Shown piece by piece: positions 44,657-53,665 of a DNA stretch of 64,000 nucleotides; positions within the stretch are counted from its first letter, which is position 1; the number at the start of each line of letters is the position of its first letter. Both the position numbers and the translations under genes were made by a program. Location of the stretch: the NCBI GenBank assembly GCA_041665785.1, contig JBAYIE010000011.1, positions 1 through 64,000 on the forward strand, in the 5' to 3' direction. The notes below the pieces were generated by a model. It was given only the letters and a program-made list of their open reading frames with translations. It had not been told where the DNA came from and searched no databases. This DNA comes from JBAYIE01 sp041665785 (GTDB taxonomy: Bacteria > Bacteroidota > Bacteroidia > UKL13-3).

Positions 44657-45806
44657 CTTTTCGTGCCATTTCAATGAAACGGCGGCCAAAATCAGCCATC
44701 ATTTCATGATTGAGTTTAAATGCCTGTTTTTCTTTTTGCAAATCAGGTCCGGGAGTTAATTCTTTGTTGTGTTCCTCAATCAGCGTGGCTAATTGAATTG
44801 CGTTTCTCTGTTCAAAATACCAGGTAAACGGCGGATTCTGTTCTACATGTACCGAAAAGTCGCTTAGAAAGATTGATTTTCCTAATGATCTGCCATCTTC
44901 CACTACTGTGCTCCAGCCTTCAAATAAACTCGGTTGAATTATAGCCAGACTTCTGCGTATCAATTGAATCTGTTCGTTTCTTGAAATGAACCCAAGAACT
45001 ATAAATTGGTCCTTTACTTCCAATTCCTCAGCTTTTTTTAGCAAATCGGGAAAATATTCCGGATTTCTGAAATCTTCAGTTGATCCGGTACAAACCACAT
45101 GAATGATTATTCCTTTTTGTTTTAAAATATGGATAGCATCAATTATAGTTCCGTGATCCTTGTGTTTCCAGAATTGATTGCAAACTATAAAAAATTGATC
45201 CGGCAATTGAAATTTAAGCTGGTATTGCACGGGATTCTCTCTTAACCAGTTTTCATTTGCATTGCTTACAAACCGCAATAAGAATTCGTTGCCTTTATAT
45301 TTTGGGAAAAACTTTATATAATCGTCCATTGCACACTGACTACTAAATGCCAGAACAGGAGATTCTTTAGCCAGATGAGAATTGCGATTCTCTCGATTTC
45401 TATATTCATCATCCGAGAATAGCTGCGGTAAATAACGATACTGAAAATCAGGGATCCAACCTCCCCATTTGAATAGCCATTTTTTCGGAAGATTTCCTGC
45501 CGGATAATAAAAGTCAATTTTCCGGAAGTTGAAAAGTGGAAATCGTAGAAAAGCAGGAAGAATTTGAAGTATCTTATAAAAACCCAGATGAAAAATGGTA
45601 TCTATAAATACTTGATCAATATGAGGTAAGATTGTATTTAAATCAGAGTTGTTACGACGAGTGGTAATACTGAGGTGAATGTCTGCCCGCTCTTTAGGAG
45701 TAAGGTTTTGGATGGCATGAATGATATTCTGAATATAGATATTGCCAGCATGCCAGTTTGGATCAGCAATCATGTTAAGGCATATGTGTAATTTCTTACC
45801 TTTCAT
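44640..45806 (-). CDS. glycosyltransferase, GT4-like
   Basis: The 388-residue protein has a GT-B layout with the C-terminal pattern of family 4: FFIVCNQFWKHKDHGTIIDA, IHVVCTGSTEDFRNPEYF, FIVLGFISRNEQIQLIRRSL, and IIQPSLFEGWSTVVEDGRSLGK with the E-x(7)-E-like donor-binding motif. It is the last gene of the minus-strand polysaccharide operon; its start overlaps the epimerase stop by 4 bases. Donor sugar is unknown. The convergent 3' overlap (17 bases) with the giant surface protein leaves no room for a separate terminator. Confidence 0.85.
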   Translation of the reverse strand: MKGKKLHICLNMIADPNWHAGNIYIQNIIHAIQNLTPKERADIHLSITTRRNNSDLNTILPHIDQVFIDTIFHLGFYKILQILPAFLRFPLFNFRKIDFYYPAGNLPKKWLFKWGGWIPDFQYRYLPQLFSDDEYRNRENRNSHLAKESPVLAFSSQCAMDDYIKFFPKYKGNEFLLRFVSNANENWLRENPVQYQLKFQLPDQFFIVCNQFWKHKDHGTIIDAIHILKQKGIIIHVVCTGSTEDFRNPEYFPDLLKKAEELEVKDQFIVLGFISRNEQIQLIRRSLAIIQPSLFEGWSTVVEDGRSLGKSIFLSDFSVHVEQNPPFTWYFEQRNAIQLATLIEEHNKELTPGPDLQKEKQAFKLNHEMMADFGRRFIEMARKANAVT

Positions 45807-46696
45807 GGTATGCTTTTCATCCAGGAAACAGTTTCCTGCAAACCACTTTCAAGCGAGAATTGCGGACTAAATCCGAGATGTTTTAATTTAGAAATATCGG
45901 CTAGCCAGTTGTCAGGGTCTCCTTGTTTTCTTTCTCCATTGAAGTTGTATTGAATTTCAGGATCCAACAAATGAAAAAACGTTTTTACCGCGTTAAGAAT
46001 GGATACTTCGTGGCCTGATGCAATATTGTAACATTCTCCTTGGAATTTAGCTCCATTAATGATGCATGCAATTGCTACAACCAGATCATTAATATATATA
46101 AAATCACGTGTTTCGCCACCTGTGCCGAATAAGGTTACCTTATTATTTGTAATTGATTTTGATCTTAGATCCCAGAAGAGTTGTTTTTTTAATCCCGGAC
46201 CATAAGCTGAAAATACTCTTAAGTTGCAGGTTTGCAATCCAAAGAATCGATGATATTCTGTCATTAGGGATTCACTTTGTAATTTATGAAAACCATATGG
46301 AGAAACAGGATTTCGAATTGCATCTTCCAGAATAGGTAACTTCTCAGGATTGCCATAGACTGCTGCACTTGAAAAGTTAATAAACTTGCATTCAGGATTA
46401 AATTCCCTGATCGCAACCAGAATTTTATGGACATTTAATACATTCAATTCAAAATCTACTTCTGGTTTCTCGAATGAGAATCCTACATGAGCAGATCCCG
46501 ATGCATTGATGCAAACATCGTAGTTTTGTAGTTGAAACAACAACCTGAATCCATCTGGATTTCCAGCAATACAGGTGTAATTCTCTCTTTCAATGGCAAC
46601 AACATCGGCGCCAAATACTTCGTGTTGTTGGGATTGAAAATATTGATTGCAATGTTTTCCGATAAATCCCTCACTTCCTATAATAAGTAATTTCAT
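45803..46696 (-). CDS. NAD-dependent epimerase/dehydratase
   Basis: The 297-residue extended short-chain dehydrogenase has IIGSEGFIGKHC (cofactor loop), INASGSAHVG, FINFSSAAVYGNPEKLP (catalytic Ser/Thr region), SPYGFHKLQSE (Y-x-x-x-K), LRVFSAYGPG and LFGTGGETRDFIYINDLV. Such enzymes epimerise or dehydrate nucleotide sugars. It is joined to its neighbours by 4-base ATGA-type overlaps, so the four minus-strand genes are one transcriptional and translational unit. The exact reaction is not assignable. Confidence 0.82.
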   Translation of the reverse strand: MKLLIIGSEGFIGKHCNQYFQSQQHEVFGADVVAIERENYTCIAGNPDGFRLLFQLQNYDVCINASGSAHVGFSFEKPEVDFELNVLNVHKILVAIREFNPECKFINFSSAAVYGNPEKLPILEDAIRNPVSPYGFHKLQSESLMTEYHRFFGLQTCNLRVFSAYGPGLKKQLFWDLRSKSITNNKVTLFGTGGETRDFIYINDLVVAIACIINGAKFQGECYNIASGHEVSILNAVKTFFHLLDPEIQYNFNGERKQGDPDNWLADISKLKHLGFSPQFSLESGLQETVSWMKSIP

Positions 46697-47532
46697 AATT
46701 CTTCGCCAGGTTTTATACTGATGAATGAATATAATCGTCCGGGTGTATTATCGCTATTAGCTTTTAATAAGGTTAGTAACTTGAAAATAGCCGGAACATT
46801 TATTAAAAGTGTTGCCATCGATTGACCAATAAATTTGGACAAACGCAGGGTGAAATTTAGTTTCATTTCTGCAAGTGACAACGGTGCAAAATTTAATTCA
46901 CTGGCATAAGGGTGCAAAATTTTAATTGGTTTCAGACCTGCTTTTCGAATGCAGTTTGTATAAAAGGCAAGTGTAAATGCGTTTTCGCCTCCATATAAAT
47001 GATGCAATGGATGGTTTTTTAAAAAAGCAGCCAAATCAGATTCATTTGAAAGGACATGTTCTCTTGTAGCTATAAACGTTCCTCCTGGTTTCAAGACTCG
47101 GGCAACTTCTTTACAGAATTGTTGAAGGTCATGTGCGTGATGGAGCACTTGCCGCACGTAAACGATATCGAATGAATTGTTCAAGAAGGGTAGTGATTCC
47201 CCAAAACTTTCGATAACAGAAATTTTTAAATGGAAATGTTCTGCTAATTTTTTTATGGCACCGGCACCAACATCATTACTGGGGTCGGGTTCTAATGCTG
47301 TGGTTTCAATACCCTGTAATGCAAGTGCAATGCTGGAAATGCCTCTTCCAGCGCCTATATCTAAAGCAGTTTTGGCATTTGCCGGCAGTATTTTTTTTAG
47401 TGCTTTAAATTCCTCGCTATGTAAAAAACGGTCGGCTGATTCATAAAGATTTTCTTCAAAATAATTATCCAAAATAGCCTGCTTATTTTCCGGCTTTTTT
47501 CTTAAATCCTGAATAGCTTCTTCCCAGGTCAT
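46693..47532 (-). CDS. SAM-dependent methyltransferase
   Basis: The 279-residue class I methyltransferase has TALDIGAGRGISSIALA (motif I), ETTALEPDPSNDVG (motif II), FDIVYVRQVLHHAHDLQQF, and V-L-K-P-G-G-T-F-I-A-T-R-E-H-V. A C-terminal ~90 residues beyond the catalytic fold contain a conserved-looking YGGENAFTLAFYTNCIRKAG. It is part of the four-gene minus-strand polysaccharide operon. The target may be a sugar hydroxyl, carboxyl or the chain end; nothing in the sequence decides this. Confidence 0.8.
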   Translation of the reverse strand: MTWEEAIQDLRKKPENKQAILDNYFEENLYESADRFLHSEEFKALKKILPANAKTALDIGAGRGISSIALALQGIETTALEPDPSNDVGAGAIKKLAEHFHLKISVIESFGESLPFLNNSFDIVYVRQVLHHAHDLQQFCKEVARVLKPGGTFIATREHVLSNESDLAAFLKNHPLHHLYGGENAFTLAFYTNCIRKAGLKPIKILHPYASELNFAPLSLAEMKLNFTLRLSKFIGQSMATLLINVPAIFKLLTLLKANSDNTPGRLYSFISIKPGEEL

Positions 47533-48095
47533 TGTAATGATTTAATATGTTGTGCGGGGTTGCCACCAACAATGGTAAATGGAGCAACGTCTTTCACTAC
47601 AACGCTACCTGCAGCAACAATTGCACCTTCGCCAATTGTAACACCTTTAAGAATAATAGAATTAAAGCCAATCCAGGCCTTATCCTGAATGATCACTTTT
47701 TCAATTCTAACCTTGGACCAATCTTTTTCACCGCTCCCCCAATTCACCACATCATTTTTTCTTTCTTCAAAATTAATTGCATGAGAATTGTGATCGGCTA
47801 TGGTGCAATTCCATGAAATTAAAACATCTGAACCAATCCGGATATTATTTGCAGCGATTAATTTAGTTCCCCCGCCAATAAACGTTCTATCTCCAACTTC
47901 AATGAGTGCTCCAGGCTTATCAAAAAAGAAATTCCCTTCAAAAATGCTTTTACCGCCCAGTGTAAACGTGCATTCCCGGGTACTAATCAGATATTGTCTA
48001 TCCCAATGAATTTTTGCATCTGCTGAGATTTGCAAATTCACCACTGATTCTAACTTTTTCTTAATATATAATCCTTTGAATTTGTTGAACAGCAT
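47529..48095 (-). CDS. left-handed beta-helix acyltransferase
   Basis: The 188-residue protein is a hexapeptide-repeat (LbH) acyltransferase of the maltose O-acetyltransferase/WbbJ type. Repeats occur at VGDRTFIGGGTKLIAANNIR, DVLISWNCTIADHNSHA (with the catalytic-type histidine) and KAWIGFNSIILKGVTIGEGA, ending VVVKDVAPFTIVGGNPAQHI, the typical N-P-A closing motif. It would acetylate a sugar hydroxyl or amine in the polysaccharide, and is a candidate N-acetylase for the amino sugar made by the DegT enzyme. It is the first gene of the minus-strand operon. No clear phylum-type promoter was found upstream. Confidence 0.85.
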   Translation of the reverse strand: MLFNKFKGLYIKKKLESVVNLQISADAKIHWDRQYLISTRECTFTLGGKSIFEGNFFFDKPGALIEVGDRTFIGGGTKLIAANNIRIGSDVLISWNCTIADHNSHAINFEERKNDVVNWGSGEKDWSKVRIEKVIIQDKAWIGFNSIILKGVTIGEGAIVAAGSVVVKDVAPFTIVGGNPAQHIKSLQ

Positions 48096-48267
48096 ATCTG
48101 GTTGAAGCGGTAATGGATGGAATTGTATTAACGAGTTGTGATATTATTATACGTGATCAATCAATTTTGAAAATTCTAAAGGTTCACGAAAATAGTATAA
48201 ATTGAAGATTTGCATATACAAATTCTACTTATTCCTCCCTAAATTGCGGGCTTTTATAGCATATACA

Positions 48268-49674
48268 ATGACGTATCAGATTAAGTTTGGAACCGATGGA
48301 TGGCGGGGAATTATAGCCGACGAATTTACAGTTGAGAATGTAAAGCGGGTGGCGCAAGGTACAGCCGCACATATAGTAAAGCAGCACCCCCAAAACAAGC
48401 TGGTACTTGTGGGGCATGATTGCCGGTTTGGTGGTCAATTGTTTGCTGAAACAACTGCCAGAGTGCTGTGTGCCAATGGAATTAAAGTAAAAATGAGCAA
48501 AGGGTTTGTTTCAACACCTATGATCAGCTTAGGGACTGTTCATTTTAATGCAGCCTTAGGAGTAATTATCACTGCCAGCCACAATCCGGCCGCTTACAAC
48601 GGATTTAAATTAAAAGCACATTATGGAGGTCCATCCAGTCCGGCTGTGATTGAGGAAGTTGAAGAGGCTATTCCTCAGAGAGTTGAAACTGTGCTGCAAT
48701 CTTTGGAAGCTCTGATTCAATCGGGGATGATCGAATATGTGGATCTGGAAACCCTGTATGTGGAGGAAGTGGAGCGCAAATTTGATTTACAAATGATCAA
48801 GGAATCGAAGCTCGAACTTGCTTACGATGCTATGTACGGTGCAGGACAAAACGCCATGCGACGCCTGTTTCCCGAAATTACGTTGCTGCATTGCGATCAC
48901 AATCCGGGATTTGATGGACAGGCACCTGAACCCATTCATAAAAACCTGGCCGAGTTTAGCGAACTGATTCGTGTGAGCGGAGAAATTGATTGCGGGCTGG
49001 TAACGGATGGAGATGCCGACCGGATTGGATTGTATAACAGCAAAGGTGAATTTGTGGATTCGCACCATATCATGCTGTTGTTGATTCATTACCTGCATAA
49101 ATACAAGGGTTTGGGTGGCAAAGTGATTACCACTTTCAGTGCAACCAGCAATATCACCGATCTGGCCAAAGCTTATGGATTGGATATTGAAATCACGAAA
49201 ATCGGATTTAAATATATCTGCGAGAAAATGGTCACCGAAGATGTTTTGGTAGGTGGTGAGGAGAGTGGTGGTATTGCGATTAAAGGATTTATACCGGAAC
49301 GCGATGGTATATGGATAGGCCTTACCATTTGGGAGTTCATGGCCAAAACCGGCAAAAGTCTGGATGCCTTGATTCAGGAAGTGTACGATGTAGTGGGTAG
49401 TTTTGCCATGGGACGCATCGACCTGCACATTACTGAGGAGATCAAACAACATGTTTTAACGCAATGCAGGAATGGCGCCTATACGCAATTTGGAAAGTAT
49501 ACCATTGAACGGATTGAAACCATAGATGGTTACAAGTTTCATCTGGGTAACGGAGAATGGGTGATGATCCGTGCCAGTGGAACTGAGCCTGTACTGAGGG
49601 TTTACAGCGAATCAAACACACAAGAAAATGCTGAAGCCATATTAGCAGCCTGCAAGGCTACAATCCTGAATTAA
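48268..49674 (+). CDS. phosphoglucomutase/phosphomannomutase family phosphohexomutase
   Basis: The ~468-residue protein belongs to the alpha-D-phosphohexomutase superfamily that moves phosphate between C1 and C6 of hexoses or hexosamines. It has FGTDGWRGIIADEFT at the N terminus, the phosphoserine loop ITASHNPAAYNGFKLK (S104), metal-binding DGDADRIG, sugar-binding GGEESGGIA and phosphate-binding RASGTEPVLRVYSE. I chose ATG 48268; the frame is open to a TTG at 48202 but those extra residues are not family-like. Products would feed RfbA and other nucleotide-sugar enzymes. Substrate preference (glucose, mannose or glucosamine) is not settled by sequence. Confidence 0.9.
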   Translation: MTYQIKFGTDGWRGIIADEFTVENVKRVAQGTAAHIVKQHPQNKLVLVGHDCRFGGQLFAETTARVLCANGIKVKMSKGFVSTPMISLGTVHFNAALGVIITASHNPAAYNGFKLKAHYGGPSSPAVIEEVEEAIPQRVETVLQSLEALIQSGMIEYVDLETLYVEEVERKFDLQMIKESKLELAYDAMYGAGQNAMRRLFPEITLLHCDHNPGFDGQAPEPIHKNLAEFSELIRVSGEIDCGLVTDGDADRIGLYNSKGEFVDSHHIMLLLIHYLHKYKGLGGKVITTFSATSNITDLAKAYGLDIEITKIGFKYICEKMVTEDVLVGGEESGGIAIKGFIPERDGIWIGLTIWEFMAKTGKSLDALIQEVYDVVGSFAMGRIDLHITEEIKQHVLTQCRNGAYTQFGKYTIERIETIDGYKFHLGNGEWVMIRASGTEPVLRVYSESNTQENAEAILAACKATILN

Positions 49675-49740
49675 CGATTTATCTCCTTCATCCATTTAAA
49701 TTGAATTGATTTACAGTCTCTTCCAATTGAATTACACCCT

Positions 49741-49748
49741 TATATTTG
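49741..49748 (+). promoter_or_regulatory. −7 element immediately before the radical SAM gene
   Basis: TATATTTG is a perfect −7 box. Predicted transcription start (about 49752-49755) coincides with the GTG start codon at 49752, implying a leaderless or near-leaderless mRNA. No TTG lies at the normal spacing. Confidence 0.4.
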
Positions 49749-49751
49749 CAC

Positions 49752-51437
49752 GTGCAAGTACTGCTTACAACCTTAAATTCCAAATACATCCATATGAACC
49801 TAGCAGTTCGGCTGTTGTATGCCCTGAACCGGCATCACAAAGGATTGCAATGGTGTGAGTTTACCATCAAAGAAGACCCTGATGCCATAGCAGATTATTG
49901 CAAAGCTTTTGATGTAGTTGCCTTTAGTTGTTATATCTGGAATATTACCCGTACCCTCGAAGTTTGCCGGAGAATAAAGGAGCGCAATCCGAAGGTCAAA
50001 ATATTGCTGGGTGGTCCCGAAGTCAGCTACGACTATCAGGAACTGATGGAACAGGATGAAGTGGATTTTATCATTTCAGGTGAAGGTGAAATTCCCTTTC
50101 GCAATTTCATGTCAGATTTCCCTCAAATAGAAAAAGTTCCGGGTTTGATCTATAAATTACAGGGAAAAGTGCAGGTCAATCTGCCTCCCGGAGAATTTGA
50201 TTTGAAAGAATATGCCGAAATCAATCCTTATGCATTCGATGACCCGGAAACGCTGATAAACAAAGTATGTTATGTAGAAACATCGCGTGGTTGTCCTTAT
50301 AAATGCGAGTTTTGCCTGGCCAGCCTCGATAATAAGGTGCGTTATCTTCCCATTGATCGCATCAAGGAAAACCTGCTGTACCTGATGCAACATGGTCGAA
50401 CCATCAAGTTTTTGGATCGCACGTTTAATGTGAAGAAGGATTTTACGATAGATATGTTTCAGTTTATTCTGGATCATCACCGGCCAGGCAATATTTTTCA
50501 GTTCGAAATCACAGCCGATATTGTTCGTTCAGAAATTGTTGATTTTATAAAGCAACATGTGCCCAAAGGATTATTCCGCTTCGAAATAGGAATACAAACT
50601 GTAAATCAGGATGCCAACAAGATGGTAAGCCGCAATCAGAATTTTGAAAAAACGGCAGGTGTTATCAAGGAGCTGGATGCGATTGTAGAAATGCATCTTG
50701 ACCTCATTATAGGATTGCCTTTGGATTACTGGTCTGATATCCGGCATAGTGTGGATCAGGTTTTTGCCCTGCATCCTTCCGAACTGCAACTTGGCTTTTT
50801 GAAGTTTTTAAAGGGTACGCCGGTACGTCAAAAGTACGAACAACATGGTTATGTGTTTGATCCGGAACCACCCTATCAGATTATTCAAAGCAATTACCTG
50901 AGTGGCGAAGAACTTCAACAGCTCAGCATTATGGAAGAAGCTCTGGAATTATACTGGAATAAAAAAAGGGCTGTTCATACCTTAAAATATATAGCCGGTA
51001 AATCTTCCATCTTTGATTTTCTGTTGGAACTTTCACAACAATTTCATCAACGCAGCGATTTTCATAAACACAGTTTACGCGATGCATATGATATCCTTTT
51101 TGATTTTGTGCGTACTAAATTTCCAGATGATCAACTCTTACACGAACTGGTGGCACTTGATTATTACCTGACTTCTAAAATTAAACCACAGGTGAATTAT
51201 TTAGAAGAAATCAACCTGCAGCAAAAGCGTGAGTTGATTTCCCTGCATCAGCTTAATCATCACCAATTCCGGTTTATAATATTACCGGTTTCATTTGATT
51301 TTAGGTATTGGCAACAACACGGCAAGATTATCCCGGAGAAACAAAATGTGATCATTCAGTATTCCGGAACACAGCTGCCCCAAGTGGTAAACACCACGGA
51401 AGGCGAAGAGTTAATGCAGCTTAAAAAAGCGGTCTAA
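49752..51437 (+). CDS. B12-binding-domain radical SAM protein (DUF4080 type)
   Basis: The ~561-residue protein has an N-terminal cobalamin-binding-like domain (VLLTTLNSKYIHMNLAVRLL, DVVAFSCYIWNITRTLEVC, KILLGGPEVSYD). A radical SAM core follows with the cluster motif SRGCPYKCEFC (Cys181, 185, 188), the GEGEIPF turn, and LFRFEIGIQTVN, and then a C-terminal DUF4080-like region. The reaction is unknown for this subfamily; it is widespread in Bacteroidota and Firmicutes. GTG 49752 gives the family-like start; TTG 49746 is an alternative. The 3' end overlaps the convergent arsC-like gene by 27 bases. Confidence 0.85.
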   Translation: MQVLLTTLNSKYIHMNLAVRLLYALNRHHKGLQWCEFTIKEDPDAIADYCKAFDVVAFSCYIWNITRTLEVCRRIKERNPKVKILLGGPEVSYDYQELMEQDEVDFIISGEGEIPFRNFMSDFPQIEKVPGLIYKLQGKVQVNLPPGEFDLKEYAEINPYAFDDPETLINKVCYVETSRGCPYKCEFCLASLDNKVRYLPIDRIKENLLYLMQHGRTIKFLDRTFNVKKDFTIDMFQFILDHHRPGNIFQFEITADIVRSEIVDFIKQHVPKGLFRFEIGIQTVNQDANKMVSRNQNFEKTAGVIKELDAIVEMHLDLIIGLPLDYWSDIRHSVDQVFALHPSELQLGFLKFLKGTPVRQKYEQHGYVFDPEPPYQIIQSNYLSGEELQQLSIMEEALELYWNKKRAVHTLKYIAGKSSIFDFLLELSQQFHQRSDFHKHSLRDAYDILFDFVRTKFPDDQLLHELVALDYYLTSKIKPQVNYLEEINLQQKRELISLHQLNHHQFRFIILPVSFDFRYWQQHGKIIPEKQNVIIQYSGTQLPQVVNTTEGEELMQLKKAV

Positions 51438-51764
51438 TTGTTCCTGTGAGCGACCTAAAACAACTTTTTTACCGTGTATTAAAATAGGTCTTTCAATCAG
51501 CACCGGGTTTTTATGCAGGATGGTTAACCATTTTTCTTCCGTAATTTTCTTACCCGCATATTTCTCCAGATACAACGATTCTTTCCTTCGAACCAATTCA
51601 GATGCAGAGATTCCAAGCCGTTTGATCAACGATCTTAATTCGTCAACGGTAGGCGTATCTTTAAGGTATTCAATGATTTCAATTTCGGCATGACAAGCCT
51701 CCGCTTCGGCTAAGGCAGCACGGCTTTTGCTGCAACGCGGATTGTGTAAAATGGTGATTTTCAT
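51411..51764 (-). CDS. ArsC-family reductase (arsenate reductase/Spx-like)
   Basis: The 117-residue protein starts at ATG 51764 with MKITILHNPRCSKSRAAL. Cys11 in NPRCSKSR occupies the position of the catalytic cysteine of glutaredoxin-dependent arsenate reductase. IEYLKDTPTVDELRSLIKRL, GISASELVRRKE and NPVLIERPILIHGKKVVLGR (with the arginine after ER-P-I) match the ArsC fold. It may reduce arsenate or act as a general thiol reductase; no other ars genes are present. Overlap with the convergent radical SAM gene is 27 bases. Confidence 0.88.
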   Translation of the reverse strand: MKITILHNPRCSKSRAALAEAEACHAEIEIIEYLKDTPTVDELRSLIKRLGISASELVRRKESLYLEKYAGKKITEEKWLTILHKNPVLIERPILIHGKKVVLGRSQEQLDRFFKLH

Positions 51765-51902
51765 ACAAAAAAAAGGCAAGCTGTATCTCACCGCTACAAC
51801 TCAACGCCCTTGCTTCTGTCAAGACCTGGGGGATTATGAGGAGCTGGTAGTACCGCTTGCCGCTGCAAAAATACAATTTTCCTCTCATGCTACAAAACCA
51901 CT

Positions 51903-51931
51903 TTGAAATTGACTTGCGTATGATAGCTTTG
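51903..51931 (+). promoter_or_regulatory. Bacteroidota-type promoter of the acyl-CoA carboxylase gene
   Basis: TTG (51903-51905), 18 bases, then TAGCTTTG (51924-51931), a perfect consensus 42 bases before the ATG at 51974. It also argues against any start codon further upstream. Confidence 0.75.
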
Positions 51932-51973
51932 CGTTACCCAAATCAACAACCCGAAAAGACAGGATATATTGCT

Positions 51974-53593
51974 ATGAAAGAACTGATTACAGAACTAAAA
52001 ATAAAACTCGAAAAAATCTACCAGGGTGGAGGAGCAAAAGCTGCTGCCAAACAACGTGAAAAAGGTAAAATGCTGGCGCGCGAACGTGTTGATTATTTAT
52101 TGGATGCAGAAATGCCACGCATTGAAATTGGCGCCTTTGCCGGATTTGAAATGTATGACGATGAGGGTGGTTGTCCGGGTGCCGGAGTAGTGGTAATGAT
52201 GGGCTATGTGAGCGGACGTCAGTGTATTGTTGTAGCGAACGACGCAACAGTGAAAGCCGGAGCCTGGTTTCCGATTTCAGGCAAAAAGAATTTGAGGGCT
52301 CAGGAAATTGCTATGGAGAACCGTTTACCCATCATTTATCTGGTGGATAGTGCAGGTGTTTACCTGCCGATGCAAGATGAAATTTTTCCGGATAAAGAAC
52401 ATTTCGGACGTATTTTCAGAAACAATGCTGTGATGAGCTCTATGGGAATTACCCAGATTGCTGCTGTGATGGGAAGTTGTGTGGCCGGTGGCGCTTACCT
52501 GCCCATCATGAGCGACGAAGCCATGATAGTGGATAAGACCGGATCTATTTTTCTGGCTGGAAGTTATTTGGTAAAGGCAGCAATTGGCGAAGATATTGAT
52601 AACGAAACGTTAGGTGGAGCGACTACGCATTGTGAAATCAGCGGGGTAACTGATTATAAATTTAAATCAGATGCCGACTGTCTCGATCGTATCAAACGCA
52701 TCATGGACAAGATCGGTGAATTTGATAAAGCCGGATTTAACCGGAAGGAATCAGTAGCGCCGGCTAAAACGATGGAAGATGTATATGACGTTACTTCCAA
52801 CATGACAAAACCATTTGATGTATTGGAAATCATTGAACGTTTGGTTGACGCCGGTTCATTTGATCCATACAAAGAATTGTACGGTAAAACCATTACATGC
52901 GGATATGCGCGAGTAGACGGTTGGGCAGTGGGCATAGTAGCCAATAACCGACAGATTGTAAAAGCCAAAAAACCAAAACAAGGTGCATCAGACAGTGGAA
53001 TGGAAATGCAAATCGGAGGTGTGATTTACTCTGATAGTGCCGATAAGGCTGCACATTTTATCATGAATTGCAACCAGAAGAAAATTCCTTTGTTGTTTCT
53101 GCAGGATGTGACCGGATTTATGGTAGGGAGCCGGAGTGAGCAAGGTGGAATTATTAAAGACGGGGCAAAAATGGTGAATGCACAGGCCAATTCGGTTGTT
53201 CCTAAATTTACCATTATAACCGGAAATTCGTATGGAGCAGGCAATTATGCCATGTGTGGTAAAGCATACGATCCACGACTGATAGCGGCATGGCCCAATG
53301 CTCAAATTGCGGTTATGGGGGGAGCACAGGCTGCCAAAGTGTTGTTGCAAATTCAGGAGGCAGCATTGAAATCGAAGGGTGAGACCATTACCCCGGAGAA
53401 GGAGGCCGAACTGCTGAAGCAAATTACCGATCGGTATTACAAACAAACCTCACCCTTTTATGCAGCAGCCCGTTTGTGGGTTGATGCCATCATTGAACCC
53501 GCTGATACCCGCAAATGGATAAGTATGGGTATTGAAGCAGCGAACCATGCTCCGATTACCCGTGAATTTAAACCCGGTGTAATTCGGGCGTAA
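51974..53593 (+). CDS. acyl-CoA carboxylase carboxyltransferase (beta) subunit
   Basis: The 539-residue protein is a biotin-dependent carboxyltransferase that moves CO2 from carboxybiotin to an acyl-CoA. It has REKGKMLARERVDYLLD, GAGVVVMMGYVSGRQCIVVANDATVKAG, LPIIYLVDSAGVYLPMQ, MGSCVAGGAYLPIMSDE, a second crotonase-like half with FLQDVTGFMVGS, and GNSYGAGNYAMCGKAYDPR. The N-half (FGRIFRNNAVMSS, HCEISGVTD) most resembles methylcrotonyl-CoA carboxylase beta subunits, but propionyl- or geranyl-CoA cannot be excluded. The biotin carboxylase partner is not here. The ATG at 51974 is chosen because a perfect promoter at 51903-51931 lies just upstream. Confidence 0.88.
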   Translation: MKELITELKIKLEKIYQGGGAKAAAKQREKGKMLARERVDYLLDAEMPRIEIGAFAGFEMYDDEGGCPGAGVVVMMGYVSGRQCIVVANDATVKAGAWFPISGKKNLRAQEIAMENRLPIIYLVDSAGVYLPMQDEIFPDKEHFGRIFRNNAVMSSMGITQIAAVMGSCVAGGAYLPIMSDEAMIVDKTGSIFLAGSYLVKAAIGEDIDNETLGGATTHCEISGVTDYKFKSDADCLDRIKRIMDKIGEFDKAGFNRKESVAPAKTMEDVYDVTSNMTKPFDVLEIIERLVDAGSFDPYKELYGKTITCGYARVDGWAVGIVANNRQIVKAKKPKQGASDSGMEMQIGGVIYSDSADKAAHFIMNCNQKKIPLLFLQDVTGFMVGSRSEQGGIIKDGAKMVNAQANSVVPKFTIITGNSYGAGNYAMCGKAYDPRLIAAWPNAQIAVMGGAQAAKVLLQIQEAALKSKGETITPEKEAELLKQITDRYYKQTSPFYAAARLWVDAIIEPADTRKWISMGIEAANHAPITREFKPGVIRA

Positions 53594-53641
53594 TATTTTC
53601 CGTTCACGTAAAACCATTATGGTACACATTGGTTAACCTTT

Positions 53642-53649
53642 TACATTTG
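53642..53649 (+). promoter_or_regulatory. −7 element of the subtilase gene
   Basis: TACATTTG is a perfect −7 box 16 bases before the ATG at 53666. No properly spaced TTG was found. Confidence 0.45.
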
Positions 53650-53665
53650 ATTCTTTAAACGAAAT

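Noticed and set aside
48787..49452. 221-codon minus-strand frame opposite the phosphohexomutase
   Set aside because: The plus-strand gene shows all family motifs in order; the antisense product has none.
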